NCBI GenBank assembly: GCA_963714145.1
Contig: OY970235.1
Coordinates: 3,534,001-3,598,000 of the forward strand
Direction of reading: 5' to 3'
DNA: 64,000 nucleotides
Source of the DNA: JBBWZH01 sp035544115
GTDB taxonomy: Bacteria; Actinomycetota; Actinomycetes; Mycobacteriales; CADCTP01
Below the pieces are notes generated by a model. It was given only the letters and a program-made list of their open reading frames with translations. It made no database searches and was not told the DNA's origin. How positions within the stretch are numbered: position 1 is the first letter of the stretch; each line of letters begins with the position of its first letter. The translations under genes and the position numbers were made by a program. Shown piece after piece: positions 37,451-45,862 of this stretch.

Positions 37451-39664
37451 TCAGTGCATCCCCGCCCCGACCGGCACCCGCTCCTGGGCCACCGCGCCCA
37501 GCGCGTGCCGGCCGCGGCCGCGCAGGAATGGCGGTGCCCACCAGTTCCACCGGCCCAGCAGCGTCATCGCCGCGGGCAGCAACACCGCGCGGACGATGGT
37601 GGCATCGAGCAGGATGGCCGCGGCCAGGCCGATGCCGAGCTGCTTGAACTCCATCGTGCTGAGCGTGGCGAAGATCGAGAACACCGCCACCATCACGATC
37701 GCCGCGCTGGTCACCGCGCCGGCCGAGGTAGTCAGGCCGTGCCGGACGGCGTCCCGGGTGGGCATCCCGTTGAGTGCGGCTTCCCTGATCCGGCTGACCA
37801 CGAAGACGTGGTAGTCCATCGACAGTCCGAAGAGGACGACGAAGAGGAACATCGGGATCCAGGCCACGATCGCTCCGTTGGAGGTGAAGCCGAGCAGCCC
37901 TTCCGCCCAGTGATGCTGGAAGACGAGCACCAGCAGGCCGTACGCGGCGCCTACCGACAGCAGGTTCAGCACGATCGCGGTGCCGGCGATGACCACCGAC
38001 CGGAACGCCCACAGCATCAGCACGAAGGTCAGGATCAGCACGAACCCGAACACCCACGGCAGCCGGGACGACAGCGAGTTCGAGAAGTCGACCGAGGCGG
38101 CAGTGGCGCCACCAACCGCCATCTCGGCGCCGGGCACCCTGCCGACGGTCTCCGGCAGCAGCGTGGTCCGCAGCTCCGCGAGTGTCGCCTTAGCCTGATC
38201 CGCCTCCGCCGACGCTGGGATCGGTACATCAAGCACCTGAACGCGATGATCCGCCGACTCGCGGATGCGTGCCGGCTCGCCGGCGGCGAACCGCGGGTCG
38301 GTCTTGGCCCGCCGGTCCAGGTCGAGCAGCGCCGCACGGACCGCGCCCGCCTCGGCCGCCGGCGCTTCCACGACAACCTGGTGCGACTCGCCGTCGCTCG
38401 GGTACGCGGTGGTCAGCCGGTCCAGGGAGGCGACGACCGGGATGGACCGCGGCAGGTCCGCGTTACCGAGCAGGCGGGTCTGCATGCCGACGGCCGGGAG
38501 GGCCAGCGCGACCAGCAGGCCGGCCGAGATCACCAGCGCCGTGCCCGGACGGCGCAGCACCGGCCGGAGCAGCGCCGGCCACAGCCGCGGCGGGCGGTTG
38601 TGCAGGGTGAGGCGGTAGATCAGCGGCACCCGCGGCCGGTCGACCCAGCGGCCCAGCCGCGCCAGCACCGCCGGCAGCACGGTGATCGAGCCCACCACGG
38701 CGACCGCGACGACCAGCATGGTGCCGATCGCCAGCGAGATGAAGATCGCGCTCTCGGACAGCAGCATTCCGGCCATGGCGACGCCGACGGTCACGCCGGA
38801 GACCACGACCGCCCGGCCGGAGGTCGCCGCGGCGATCTCCACCGCGTCCAAAGTGGACGCACCGCGGGCCCGCTCCTCCCGCGCCCGCCGGATGTAGAAC
38901 AGCGAGTAGTCGATGCCGACGGCCATCCCGATCAGCAGGATCACGCTCGACATCGAGTCGCTGACCGGCATCAGGTGCGACACCAGCGCGGACAGGCCGA
39001 TTGCCGCGGCCACCGACGACAGCGCCAGCAGCACCGGCACCCCGGCGGCGAGCAGCGCGCCGAACGCCAGAACAAGAATCGCCAGCGAGATCGGCACGGA
39101 GAGCTTCTCGGCGCGCTCGAAGTCGTGACCCAGCGTCGCGTCCATGGCGCGGTCGATGGAGGCGTCGCCGACCTCCTCCACCCGCAGGTCGGGGTAGGCC
39201 GCCTGGACGGCGGCGGTCGCGTCCAGCAACGAGGTGACACGGTCGGTCGCGCCATCGTCGGGCCCGGCCATCTCGACCCGGAGCGTGACCGCGCTGCCGT
39301 CCGCCGAGAGCAGTGGCTTCTCCTGCCGGATCACTTCCGGCAGGGCGCTGAAGCGACGCCCGACGTCGGCCAGCGCGGCGTCCGCCCGCCCCCGGTCCAA
39401 CGGCCCCGACGGAGCCGTGACCAGGACGTTCTCGATGATCGGGTCCGGGAAGTTGCCGTGTTGGACGATCTGCTCAGCACGCCCCCACTCCCCGACCGCC
39501 TCGTCGGCGTCGGTCTGTTGTCGGGTGCCGGCCATGCCACCGACCACGGCGCACAGTGCGACGAAGGCGATCCATCCGGCGATGGCCCGCCACGGATGTT
39601 CGGCACTCCACCGCGCAATCCGGATCACTGCACCCTGTTCCCGCTCTCGCCCGCGGCGTGCCAC
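37451..39664 (-). CDS. MMPL/RND-family membrane transporter
   Basis: This 737-residue transporter has about 11-12 membrane helices. Two halves each contain a large extracytoplasmic loop. The MMPL signature GMAVGIDYSLFYIRRAREER lies near residue 255, and a second half-signature FGLSMDYHVFVVSRIREA near 610. The two intramembrane Asp-Tyr pairs are the proton relay of MmpL/HpnN-type exporters, which move lipids or hydrophobic compounds. GTG 39664 is used. It diverges from the two-component genes, so those may control it. Cargo unknown. Confidence 0.92.
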   Translation of the reverse strand: MARRGREREQGAVIRIARWSAEHPWRAIAGWIAFVALCAVVGGMAGTRQQTDADEAVGEWGRAEQIVQHGNFPDPIIENVLVTAPSGPLDRGRADAALADVGRRFSALPEVIRQEKPLLSADGSAVTLRVEMAGPDDGATDRVTSLLDATAAVQAAYPDLRVEEVGDASIDRAMDATLGHDFERAEKLSVPISLAILVLAFGALLAAGVPVLLALSSVAAAIGLSALVSHLMPVSDSMSSVILLIGMAVGIDYSLFYIRRAREERARGASTLDAVEIAAATSGRAVVVSGVTVGVAMAGMLLSESAIFISLAIGTMLVVAVAVVGSITVLPAVLARLGRWVDRPRVPLIYRLTLHNRPPRLWPALLRPVLRRPGTALVISAGLLVALALPAVGMQTRLLGNADLPRSIPVVASLDRLTTAYPSDGESHQVVVEAPAAEAGAVRAALLDLDRRAKTDPRFAAGEPARIRESADHRVQVLDVPIPASAEADQAKATLAELRTTLLPETVGRVPGAEMAVGGATAASVDFSNSLSSRLPWVFGFVLILTFVLMLWAFRSVVIAGTAIVLNLLSVGAAYGLLVLVFQHHWAEGLLGFTSNGAIVAWIPMFLFVVLFGLSMDYHVFVVSRIREAALNGMPTRDAVRHGLTTSAGAVTSAAIVMVAVFSIFATLSTMEFKQLGIGLAAAILLDATIVRAVLLPAAMTLLGRWNWWAPPFLRGRGRHALGAVAQERVPVGAGMH

Positions 39665-39868
39665 AGTCGTCTCCTCTCGCCCCGGTCAGCACTTCGATGT
39701 CCGGGAACGAGACTGCGGGTGACGGGCCGTCGCCGTCTGTGGCGCCTCCACCCATCCCGATGCGGGGGTTGCCCCTACTGTCGGCCGGCGGGTGCCGGGA
39801 TGGTCAGCTGCGCCGGCGCTCCCTACGGTGAGCTGAGCAACGGCTACGAAGACGAGACGGCGGTGTCG

Positions 39869-41161
39869 ATGACGGTGGACGCGGAATCCAGCGCGGCGCG
39901 GAAGCATCCGCGCAGGCAGCGGGCCGCCGAGACCTGGCTGGCAACGATCCACCTGCTCACCGACCTGCCAATGGGCATCATCCTGTTCGTCCCGACCGTC
40001 GTCGGGCTGTCCCTCTCGCTGGGCCTGCTGCCGTTGTTCCTGGTCGGCATCCCCATCCTGATCGCCACGCTCTGGACGGCGGAGCTGCTCACGACGATCG
40101 AACGGGCCCGGTTCACGATCACACTGGGTGAGCACATCCCTGATCCACGACCGCCCAAGGAGGCCAGGCGGCTGGGCGAGACCTGGCTGCAGCGGCTGCA
40201 CCGGAGGCTCAGCGCGCCGCACTCCTGGCGGGCGGTGAGCTACTCGTTGCTGCTCCTACCGCTCAGCGCGATCACGTTCTCGCTGGCGATCTCCGTCTGG
40301 TCCGGCTCGCTGGCGCTGCTCACCCTGCCCATCTACAACTGGGCGCTGCCCAACGGCGGGGCTGACTTCGGGTTCGTGACGATCCGCAACCTGCCCGCGA
40401 CGGTGGGGGTCGCCGCCGTCGGTGTGGTCTTCCTCGTCTCGGCGCCGTACGTAGTACGCGGGCTCGCCGCGATGGACGCGGCGATCGCGCGCGCCCTGCT
40501 CGGCCCGTACAGCACCCGGGAACTCACCGAGCGCGTCGGCCAGCTCGAGGAGACGCGGGCGCGGGTCGTCGACGCGGCCGAGGCGGAGCGGCGCCGGATC
40601 GAGCGCGATCTGCACGACGGCGCCCAGCAGCGGCTGGTGGCGCTCGCGATGAACCTCGGCCGGGCCAAGTCCCGGTACGACGACGACCCGGCGGCGACCC
40701 GGGAGATGCTGGACGAGGCGCACTCAGAGGCGAAGCAGGCGCTGATCGAACTGCGTAACCTGGCTCGGGGCATCCATCCGGCGGTGCTGACCGACCGCGG
40801 GCTGGATGCGGCGTTGTCCGGGCTGGCCGGCCGCTCGCCGGTCCCGGTCACAGTGGAGGTGGACGTCGGCACTCGACCATCCAGCACGGTCGAAGCCATC
40901 GCCTACTTCGTGGTGGCCGAGGCGCTGACCAACGTCGCCAAGCACTCTCACGCCAGCCGGGCCTGGGTAGTGGTGCGCCGGCTGACCGGGGAGCTGCGGA
41001 TAATCATCACTGACAACGGCGTGGGCGGCGCGAATGCCGCCAGCGGCAGCGGGCTGGCCGGGCTGGCCGACCGGGTGTCCGGAGTAGACGGTCGGTTGCT
41101 GGTTCACAGTCCGGCCGGGGGGCCGACTGTCATCACTGTGGAGATGCCGTGCGTGTCGTGA
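39869..41161 (+). CDS. NarL-type sensor histidine kinase
   Basis: This 430-residue membrane kinase has two paired-helix regions (residues about 28-75 and 115-200). The HisKA_3 phospho-acceptor is ERDLHDGAQQRLVALAMNLG near residue 250, and an HATPase domain has VAEALTNVAKHS and DNGVGG. It autophosphorylates and feeds the adjacent response regulator. Alternative starts at 39863 (GTG) and 39799 (ATG) are possible; 39869 precedes the conserved part most closely. Its end overlaps the regulator start by 13 bp. The N-terminal sensor-like domain suggests envelope or lipid-type signals. Confidence 0.9.
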   Translation: MTVDAESSAARKHPRRQRAAETWLATIHLLTDLPMGIILFVPTVVGLSLSLGLLPLFLVGIPILIATLWTAELLTTIERARFTITLGEHIPDPRPPKEARRLGETWLQRLHRRLSAPHSWRAVSYSLLLLPLSAITFSLAISVWSGSLALLTLPIYNWALPNGGADFGFVTIRNLPATVGVAAVGVVFLVSAPYVVRGLAAMDAAIARALLGPYSTRELTERVGQLEETRARVVDAAEAERRRIERDLHDGAQQRLVALAMNLGRAKSRYDDDPAATREMLDEAHSEAKQALIELRNLARGIHPAVLTDRGLDAALSGLAGRSPVPVTVEVDVGTRPSSTVEAIAYFVVAEALTNVAKHSHASRAWVVVRRLTGELRIIITDNGVGGANAASGSGLAGLADRVSGVDGRLLVHSPAGGPTVITVEMPCVS

Positions 41162-41793
41162 TCGCCGAGGATTCGGTGCTGCTTCGGGAGGGCCTGACTC
41201 GGCTGCTCGCCGAGGGTGGGTTCGATGTCGTGGCCGCCGTGCCGGACGCCGAGCAGCTGCTGCGCGCCGTCGGCGCCCAACTGCCGGACGTCGTGGTGGC
41301 CGACGTCCGGATGCCGCCGACCCACCAGGACGAGGGGGTCCGGGCGGCGCTGGTCATCCGGCAGCGATGGCCGGCGACCGCGGTGCTGCTGCTGTCCCAG
41401 TACGTGGAGGAGCGGTACGCGACCGAGCTGCTCGCCGGCAATACCCGGGGCGTGGGCTACCTCCTCAAGGACCGGGTGGCCGACGTGGACGAATTCGTCG
41501 AGGCGCTGCGCCGGGTCGGCAACGGGGGCACCGCGCTGGACCCGGAGGTCGTGACCCAGCTACTCGCCCGGTCGCGCCGGCGGGATCCGCTCAGCGCGCT
41601 CACCCAGCGGGAGCGGCAGGTGCTGCAGCTGATGGCGGAGGGCCGGTCCAACGGTGCCATCGCCGGTCAGCTGGTCGTCACCGAGGGCGCCGTCGAGAAG
41701 CACGTCAGCAGCATCTTCACCAAGCTCGACCTCGCCCCGACCGACACTGACCACCGCAGGGTGCTCGCCGTCCTGCGCTACATCGAAAGCTGA
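41149..41793 (+). CDS. LuxR/NarL-family response regulator
   Basis: This 214-residue regulator has a receiver domain with acidic pair ED (residues 7-8), phospho-acceptor Asp48 in VVVADVRMP and Lys near 105 (GYLLKDR). A GerE-type HTH follows (LTQRERQVLQLMAEGRSNGAIAGQLVVTEGAVEKHV, residues 150-185). It is translationally coupled to the kinase. Likely targets are its own operon with the DUF4097 gene, and possibly the divergent MMPL exporter. Confidence 0.93.
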   Translation: MRVVIAEDSVLLREGLTRLLAEGGFDVVAAVPDAEQLLRAVGAQLPDVVVADVRMPPTHQDEGVRAALVIRQRWPATAVLLLSQYVEERYATELLAGNTRGVGYLLKDRVADVDEFVEALRRVGNGGTALDPEVVTQLLARSRRRDPLSALTQRERQVLQLMAEGRSNGAIAGQLVVTEGAVEKHVSSIFTKLDLAPTDTDHRRVLAVLRYIES

Positions 41794-41801
41794 CGGCGCG
41801 G

Positions 41802-42533
41802 ATGTCGACCCCGACGAAGACCAGGGGGCTGACGCCCGGCCGCCGGGCCACGCTCGTGGTAGGTGGGCTGTTCGCGGTCGCGCTGATCGCGATGGGCACC
41901 TGGACGGCGATCAACGCGCTGGGCACGACCACCGAGGAACGGCATCTGACGCTCACCCCGACCGCGGGCCGGCTGTCCATCCGCACCGACGGGGACATCG
42001 AGATCACCACCGGCAGCGGCAGCGACGTGCAGATCACCGAGAAGGTCAGGCACTCCATCGGCCGACCGAAGCTGGCCGAGACGTCGACCGACGACGGCGT
42101 CGTGCTGACCGGCGACTGCGCCTGGTACAGCTCGACCTGCCAGGTCAGCTTCCAGGTCACGGTGCCCGCCGGGCTGTCCGTCGACGCGACGACGTCCGCC
42201 GGTGACATCACGGTGCACGGGACGACCAGCAGCGTCCGGCTGAGCTCCAGCGCCGGGGACATCAGGGCGACCGGCCTACGTAGCGAGTCGGTGGACGCCC
42301 GGTCCTCGGCCGGCGACGTCGAGCTCTCCTTCGACGGGCCGCCGACATCGGTGACCGTGCACAGCAGCGCCGGCGACGTCGACGTCGTAGTGCCGCCGGT
42401 GGACGGCAGCTACCGGGTCGAGGTCGACACCAGCGCGGGCGACCAGCATGTCGACGTGCCGGTCGACCCGCGGTCCGGCCGGGTCGTCAACGCGACCACC
42501 TCGGCCGGGGACGTGACGGTCCGATCGGGCTGA
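41802..42533 (+). CDS. DUF4097 beta-helix membrane-anchored protein
   Basis: This 243-residue protein has one N-terminal membrane helix (LVVGGLFAVALIAMGTW, residues 18-34) and an extracytoplasmic right-handed beta-helix domain. The domain has repeated SAGD(I/V) turns: TTSAGDITV, SSAGDIRAT, SSAGDVELS, SSAGDVDVV, TSAGDQHV, TSAGDVTV. This is the DUF4097/adhesin-like fold often found with NarL or LiaRS-type two-component systems. It starts 8 bp after the regulator stop. It may sense envelope stress with the kinase; that is inference. Confidence 0.87.
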   Translation: MSTPTKTRGLTPGRRATLVVGGLFAVALIAMGTWTAINALGTTTEERHLTLTPTAGRLSIRTDGDIEITTGSGSDVQITEKVRHSIGRPKLAETSTDDGVVLTGDCAWYSSTCQVSFQVTVPAGLSVDATTSAGDITVHGTTSSVRLSSSAGDIRATGLRSESVDARSSAGDVELSFDGPPTSVTVHSSAGDVDVVVPPVDGSYRVEVDTSAGDQHVDVPVDPRSGRVVNATTSAGDVTVRSG

Positions 42534-42647
42534 CCTCAGCGGGCACGCCCGCGACCCGCTCGGCCGGGACCTGTGTATCCGCGGCACCCCCCACGGGCTC
42601 TAGAGAGCATGGCGTCCGGTACGACGCCGTATCAAGGGGGGAACACG

Positions 42648-43406
42648 GTGACCGAACCTAGCCTTACTTACCGTCTCGGCAAGCAGGAGCCACGGCACGA
42701 CCCTAGAACGTTCCAGTTGGCCCGCTACCTCACCGACGAGCTGCCACCCGCGCCCGCGCACGTCAGCTGGGCGGAGAAGGTCGAGCAGTGGGGCATGCTC
42801 GCCAACGATCGGTACGGCGACTGCGTGCCGGTCGGGGCGCTGCACCTCGCCCAGAACTGGACCGCCTACGCCAGCACCGAGTACGTGCCGACCGAGCAGG
42901 AAGCCCTGACCGCCTACACCGCGATGACCGGCTTCGACCCGAACGACCCGAACACCGACAACGGCACGGTCATGCTCGACGCGCTGAACCACTGGCGGCG
43001 CGCCGGCATCGCCGGGCACCAGATCATGGCGTACGCCGCCTGCGAGCCCGGCAACGTCGAGCACATCAAGGACAGCATCCACCTGTTCGCCGGCTCGTAC
43101 GTCGGGATGAGCCTGCCGCGCAGCGCGCAGGGGCAGCAGGTCTGGTCGGTGCCCCCGCAGGGTCCGGTCGGCGACGGGCGCCCAGGGAGCTGGGGCGGGC
43201 ACTGCGTGCCGATCATCGCCTACAGCTCGCGCCGGCTGATCTGCGTCACCTGGGGCCAGCTCAAGCCGATGACCTGGCGGTTCTTCCGGACCTACTGCGA
43301 CGAGGCGTACGCGGCGCTGAGCGAGGACTGGCTGCGCGCAGACCGCACCGCCCCGAACGGCTTCGACCTCGACGAGCTGAAGAAGGACCTGGCCAGCATC
43401 GGCTGA
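42648..43406 (+). CDS. Papain-like cysteine-protease-fold protein, phage-type family
   Basis: This 252-residue protein resembles a family found in actinobacterial genomes and phages. Features are WGMLANDRYGDCVPVGALH with candidate nucleophile Cys59, YTAMTGFDPNDPNTDNGT, GSWGGHCVPIIAY with candidate His185, and VTWGQLKPMTWRFF. The Cys/His order and aromatic neighbourhood fit a papain-like fold, but no activity is established. There is no signal peptide. GTG 42648 is preferred because AAGGGGGG lies 7 nt upstream; ATG 42609 has a weaker site and adds 13 residues. Confidence 0.6.
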   Translation: MTEPSLTYRLGKQEPRHDPRTFQLARYLTDELPPAPAHVSWAEKVEQWGMLANDRYGDCVPVGALHLAQNWTAYASTEYVPTEQEALTAYTAMTGFDPNDPNTDNGTVMLDALNHWRRAGIAGHQIMAYAACEPGNVEHIKDSIHLFAGSYVGMSLPRSAQGQQVWSVPPQGPVGDGRPGSWGGHCVPIIAYSSRRLICVTWGQLKPMTWRFFRTYCDEAYAALSEDWLRADRTAPNGFDLDELKKDLASIG

Positions 43407-43632
43407 GCCGGCACCTCCCGCGGTCGCCGCGCCAGCGCTACTGGGCCAGCCATCGGCACGGCCACCGACCGCACGACCGAGCCGTCCACCGCCACACCGG
43501 TGGGCGGCTCGGTCAGTTCCGGACCGGCTGCGGGTTAGTCTCGGGCGCGGCTGCCGGCGTGACCCGCCCACGGATGGTGTCTGATCTGGGCGGATGTATG
43601 GCGGCGCGGGCGGTCTGGGGCAGGGAGCGCGA

Positions 43633-44625
43633 GTGGATCGACGTGAGTTCGTGGCGATGCTCGGGGTCGGGCTCGCCGCGACGCTCGCCGGCTGTGACGC
43701 CTTCGCAGCCGACGAGCGGGCCGCGCCGGGTTCCACCGGCGGCGGTCCGCCCGGTCCGCCAGGCCCGGCGACGCCCACCGCGCCGCCGGGTGCGGCCGCT
43801 CCGGTGGGCCCGCCCGGGCCGGCGACGGTGCCCGGGCCCGCCACCGCGCCCGGACCCGGGGCGCTGCCCGGGCCGGGGACCGTGCCGGGTCCGGCCACGG
43901 TGCCCGGGCCGGCGGGCGGGTGGCCGACAGCGCCGGCAGTCACCGGCGGCGGGCCCGCTCCGCGGCTGCCGGCGATCCCGCCGGCACGGCCCGGGCGGCC
44001 GACGATCGTCAGCCATGCCCCCCGCAGGACCCAGCAGGTCGCGCTGACCATCGACGACGGCTACTGCGACGAGTGCGTCGACGGGTACGTGGCGATCGCG
44101 GAGCTGACCGGGATACACCTCACCTTTTCGCCGAACGGCGTGTACCGGGACTGCTGGGAGCCGCGAGCCAAGCGGTTGCGCGGCCTGATCGCGAGCGGGC
44201 AGGTTCAGATCGGCAACCACACCTGGTCGCACGGCCATCTGCTGGCCATGTCGGACGGTGCCGTCCGCCGCGACATCGAGCGGAACGAGGCGTGGATCGA
44301 GAAGACGTTCGGGATCACCGGGCGGCCCTGGTTCCGGCCGCCCTTCGGCGAGCGGAACGCCCGCACCGACGAACTGGCCGCCGAACTCGGCTACACCAGG
44401 ATCCTGCTCTGGGACGGCACGTTCGGCGACTCGCAGCTGCTCACGCCGCGGGTGCTGCTCGAGCAGGCGCGGCTCTACCTCAAGCCGGGCGTGGTCATGC
44501 TCGGGCACGCCAACCACCCGACCGCCGTGCAGACCTTCGACCGCATCATCGACCTGCTCGCCAGCCGACACCTCGAACCGGCCACCCTGGACGAGATGTT
44601 CGGCACCTCCCGGGCCACCGGCTAG
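43633..44625 (+). CDS. Lipoprotein polysaccharide deacetylase (NodB domain)
   Basis: This 330-residue protein starts at GTG 43633 after AGGGAG. Its signal peptide ends in the lipobox TLAGC, so it should be anchored outside the membrane. Residues about 30-110 are a Gly/Pro linker (GPATVPGPATAPGPGALPGP). The NodB domain follows: VALTIDDGY (Asp-Asp), NHTWSH with the metal HxxxH, RPPFGERNA and a late LGHANH. Family members deacetylate chitin, peptidoglycan or related sugars. The repeat linker probably spans the cell wall. Confidence 0.9.
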   Translation: MDRREFVAMLGVGLAATLAGCDAFAADERAAPGSTGGGPPGPPGPATPTAPPGAAAPVGPPGPATVPGPATAPGPGALPGPGTVPGPATVPGPAGGWPTAPAVTGGGPAPRLPAIPPARPGRPTIVSHAPRRTQQVALTIDDGYCDECVDGYVAIAELTGIHLTFSPNGVYRDCWEPRAKRLRGLIASGQVQIGNHTWSHGHLLAMSDGAVRRDIERNEAWIEKTFGITGRPWFRPPFGERNARTDELAAELGYTRILLWDGTFGDSQLLTPRVLLEQARLYLKPGVVMLGHANHPTAVQTFDRIIDLLASRHLEPATLDEMFGTSRATG

Positions 44626-44639
44626 CCCGACGTCCGCGA

Positions 44640-45040
44640 GCTCGCCCAGCCGACCCGACCCGGTCCAGCCCGGCCCGGTCCGGCTCGGCCCAGCCCGGTC
44701 CGGCTCGGCCCAGCCCAGCCCGGCTCGGCCCAGCCCAGCCCGGCTCGGTCCAGCCCGGCCCGGCTCCGCCCGGCAAACCCGTCCTGCCCAGGCCCGGACC
44801 TACCCCAGCCCGGCTCGGCGTGCCCAGCCCGGCCCGGCCCAGCCCGGCCCGGCTCAGTCCCGCCCCGCTCGGCCCGGCCCGGCGTGCCCAGCCCGGCTCG
44901 GCTCGGCCCGACGTGCCCAGCCCAGCCCGGCCCGGCCCGGCTCGGTCCGGCCCGGCTCGGTCCGGCCCGGCTCGGCCGTGCTGCCCGGGCCCGGCCAGGC
45001 CAGCAGGGGCCGGGCAAGGCCGGCCAGCTCAGCTGAGGCT
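44640..45040. repeat. Intergenic minisatellite of CCCGGCTCGG / CCCAGCCCGG units
   Basis: About 400 bp of degenerate 10-bp units fill the space between the convergent deacetylase and UspA genes. Long frames are open on both strands (Pro/Ser/Ala/Arg-rich or Gly/Arg-rich), but none has a ribosome-binding site or recognisable domain. Confidence 0.75.
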
Positions 45041-45046
45041 GCCGGG

Positions 45047-45571
45047 TCAGCTGGGCCGATACGGCGGGCGGACGATCACGACCGAGCAGGGGGCCCGGCT
45101 CATCGCCTCATCCGTGATGGAGCCGAGCAGCCAGGCGGCGAGCCGGCCGTGCCCCTTCGCGCCCAGGACGAGCAGGTCGGCGTCCTTGGACAGCTCGACC
45201 AGGGCCCGGCCCGGCGTCCGGTGCACCGCGTGCACGGCGTACCGCAGCTGCGGATCGAGGCTGGAGCCGAGCGTCTCGCGGACAATCTGTTCGATCTTGT
45301 CGGCTGCCTGCCGCTGGTACGCCTCCAGCGGCGGCGCCACCCCGATGCCGACCCCGGGCGGGCGCGGCTCGGTCGAGACCTGCCAGCCGTAGACCACGTC
45401 CAGCCGGCAGTCGCGCAGCCTGGCCTCGCGCGCCGCCCAGATCAGCGCCTGCCGGGAAACCGGCGAGCCGTCCACCCCGACCACGATCCGCCGGTAACCG
45501 GACCGGTCTCCCCCGTCAACCTGGCCGTCCGCTGCCCGCTCCGGTGCCTTGTCTGTGTCCGCCCGGCTCAC
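45047..45571 (-). CDS. Universal stress protein (UspA family)
   Basis: This 174-residue single-domain Usp has RRIVVGVDGSPVSRQAL near residue 27-43 and the ATP-binding motif GAKGHGRLAAWLLGSITDEAM, the G-x2-G-x9-G(S/T) pattern. Actinobacterial Usp proteins accumulate in hypoxia or stationary phase. It diverges from the phosphoketolase gene. Together with phosphoketolase and acetate kinase this is a plausible low-energy/low-oxygen set, though no DosR box was recognised. GTG start. Confidence 0.92.
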   Translation of the reverse strand: MSRADTDKAPERAADGQVDGGDRSGYRRIVVGVDGSPVSRQALIWAAREARLRDCRLDVVYGWQVSTEPRPPGVGIGVAPPLEAYQRQAADKIEQIVRETLGSSLDPQLRYAVHAVHRTPGRALVELSKDADLLVLGAKGHGRLAAWLLGSITDEAMSRAPCSVVIVRPPYRPS

Positions 45572-45862
45572 CGCACCCTCACCCTGCCCGCTCGACCAAC
45601 TCTCGCCGGCCCGCCGCCCGGCCGGACCCCGACCTAACCCCGCCCCCGGTCAGGCGGATCGCGACCCGGCCAGATCGCCGCCCCGCCCCACCCCCGCCGC
45701 GCCGCGCTGGTACCGGGAGTGAACATTGTCCCCCGATTGGCGGCTGGTGACGCATGAATTGGAGTCACGGAGTGCCGGCTAGTGACGATGGTCCTCTGGT
45801 CTTGCCGGGGCTGAACCCGGCAGGCTGGGTAGGTCCGTATCCACGCCTTCCCGGGAGTGACC
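45572..45862. other. Divergent intergenic region between UspA and phosphoketolase genes
   Basis: About 290 bp hold no gene. Near-repeats ggctggtgacgcatg and ggctagtgacgatgg flank 45745-45790. A 7-bp hairpin TGCCGGG...CCCGGCA lies at 45803-45822 within the likely phosphoketolase leader. No clear -35/-10 pair was found. Confidence 0.4.

Noticed and set aside
44258..45637. Extension of the deacetylase into the 44.6-45.0 kb repeat as a longer protein
   Set aside because: The deacetylase has its own stop at 44625; the extended reading is in a different frame with no homology.
45745..45822. DosR-type dormancy box upstream of phosphoketolase
   Set aside because: Gene content (UspA, phosphoketolase, acetate kinase) suggested it, but no sequence resembling the DosR palindrome was found.
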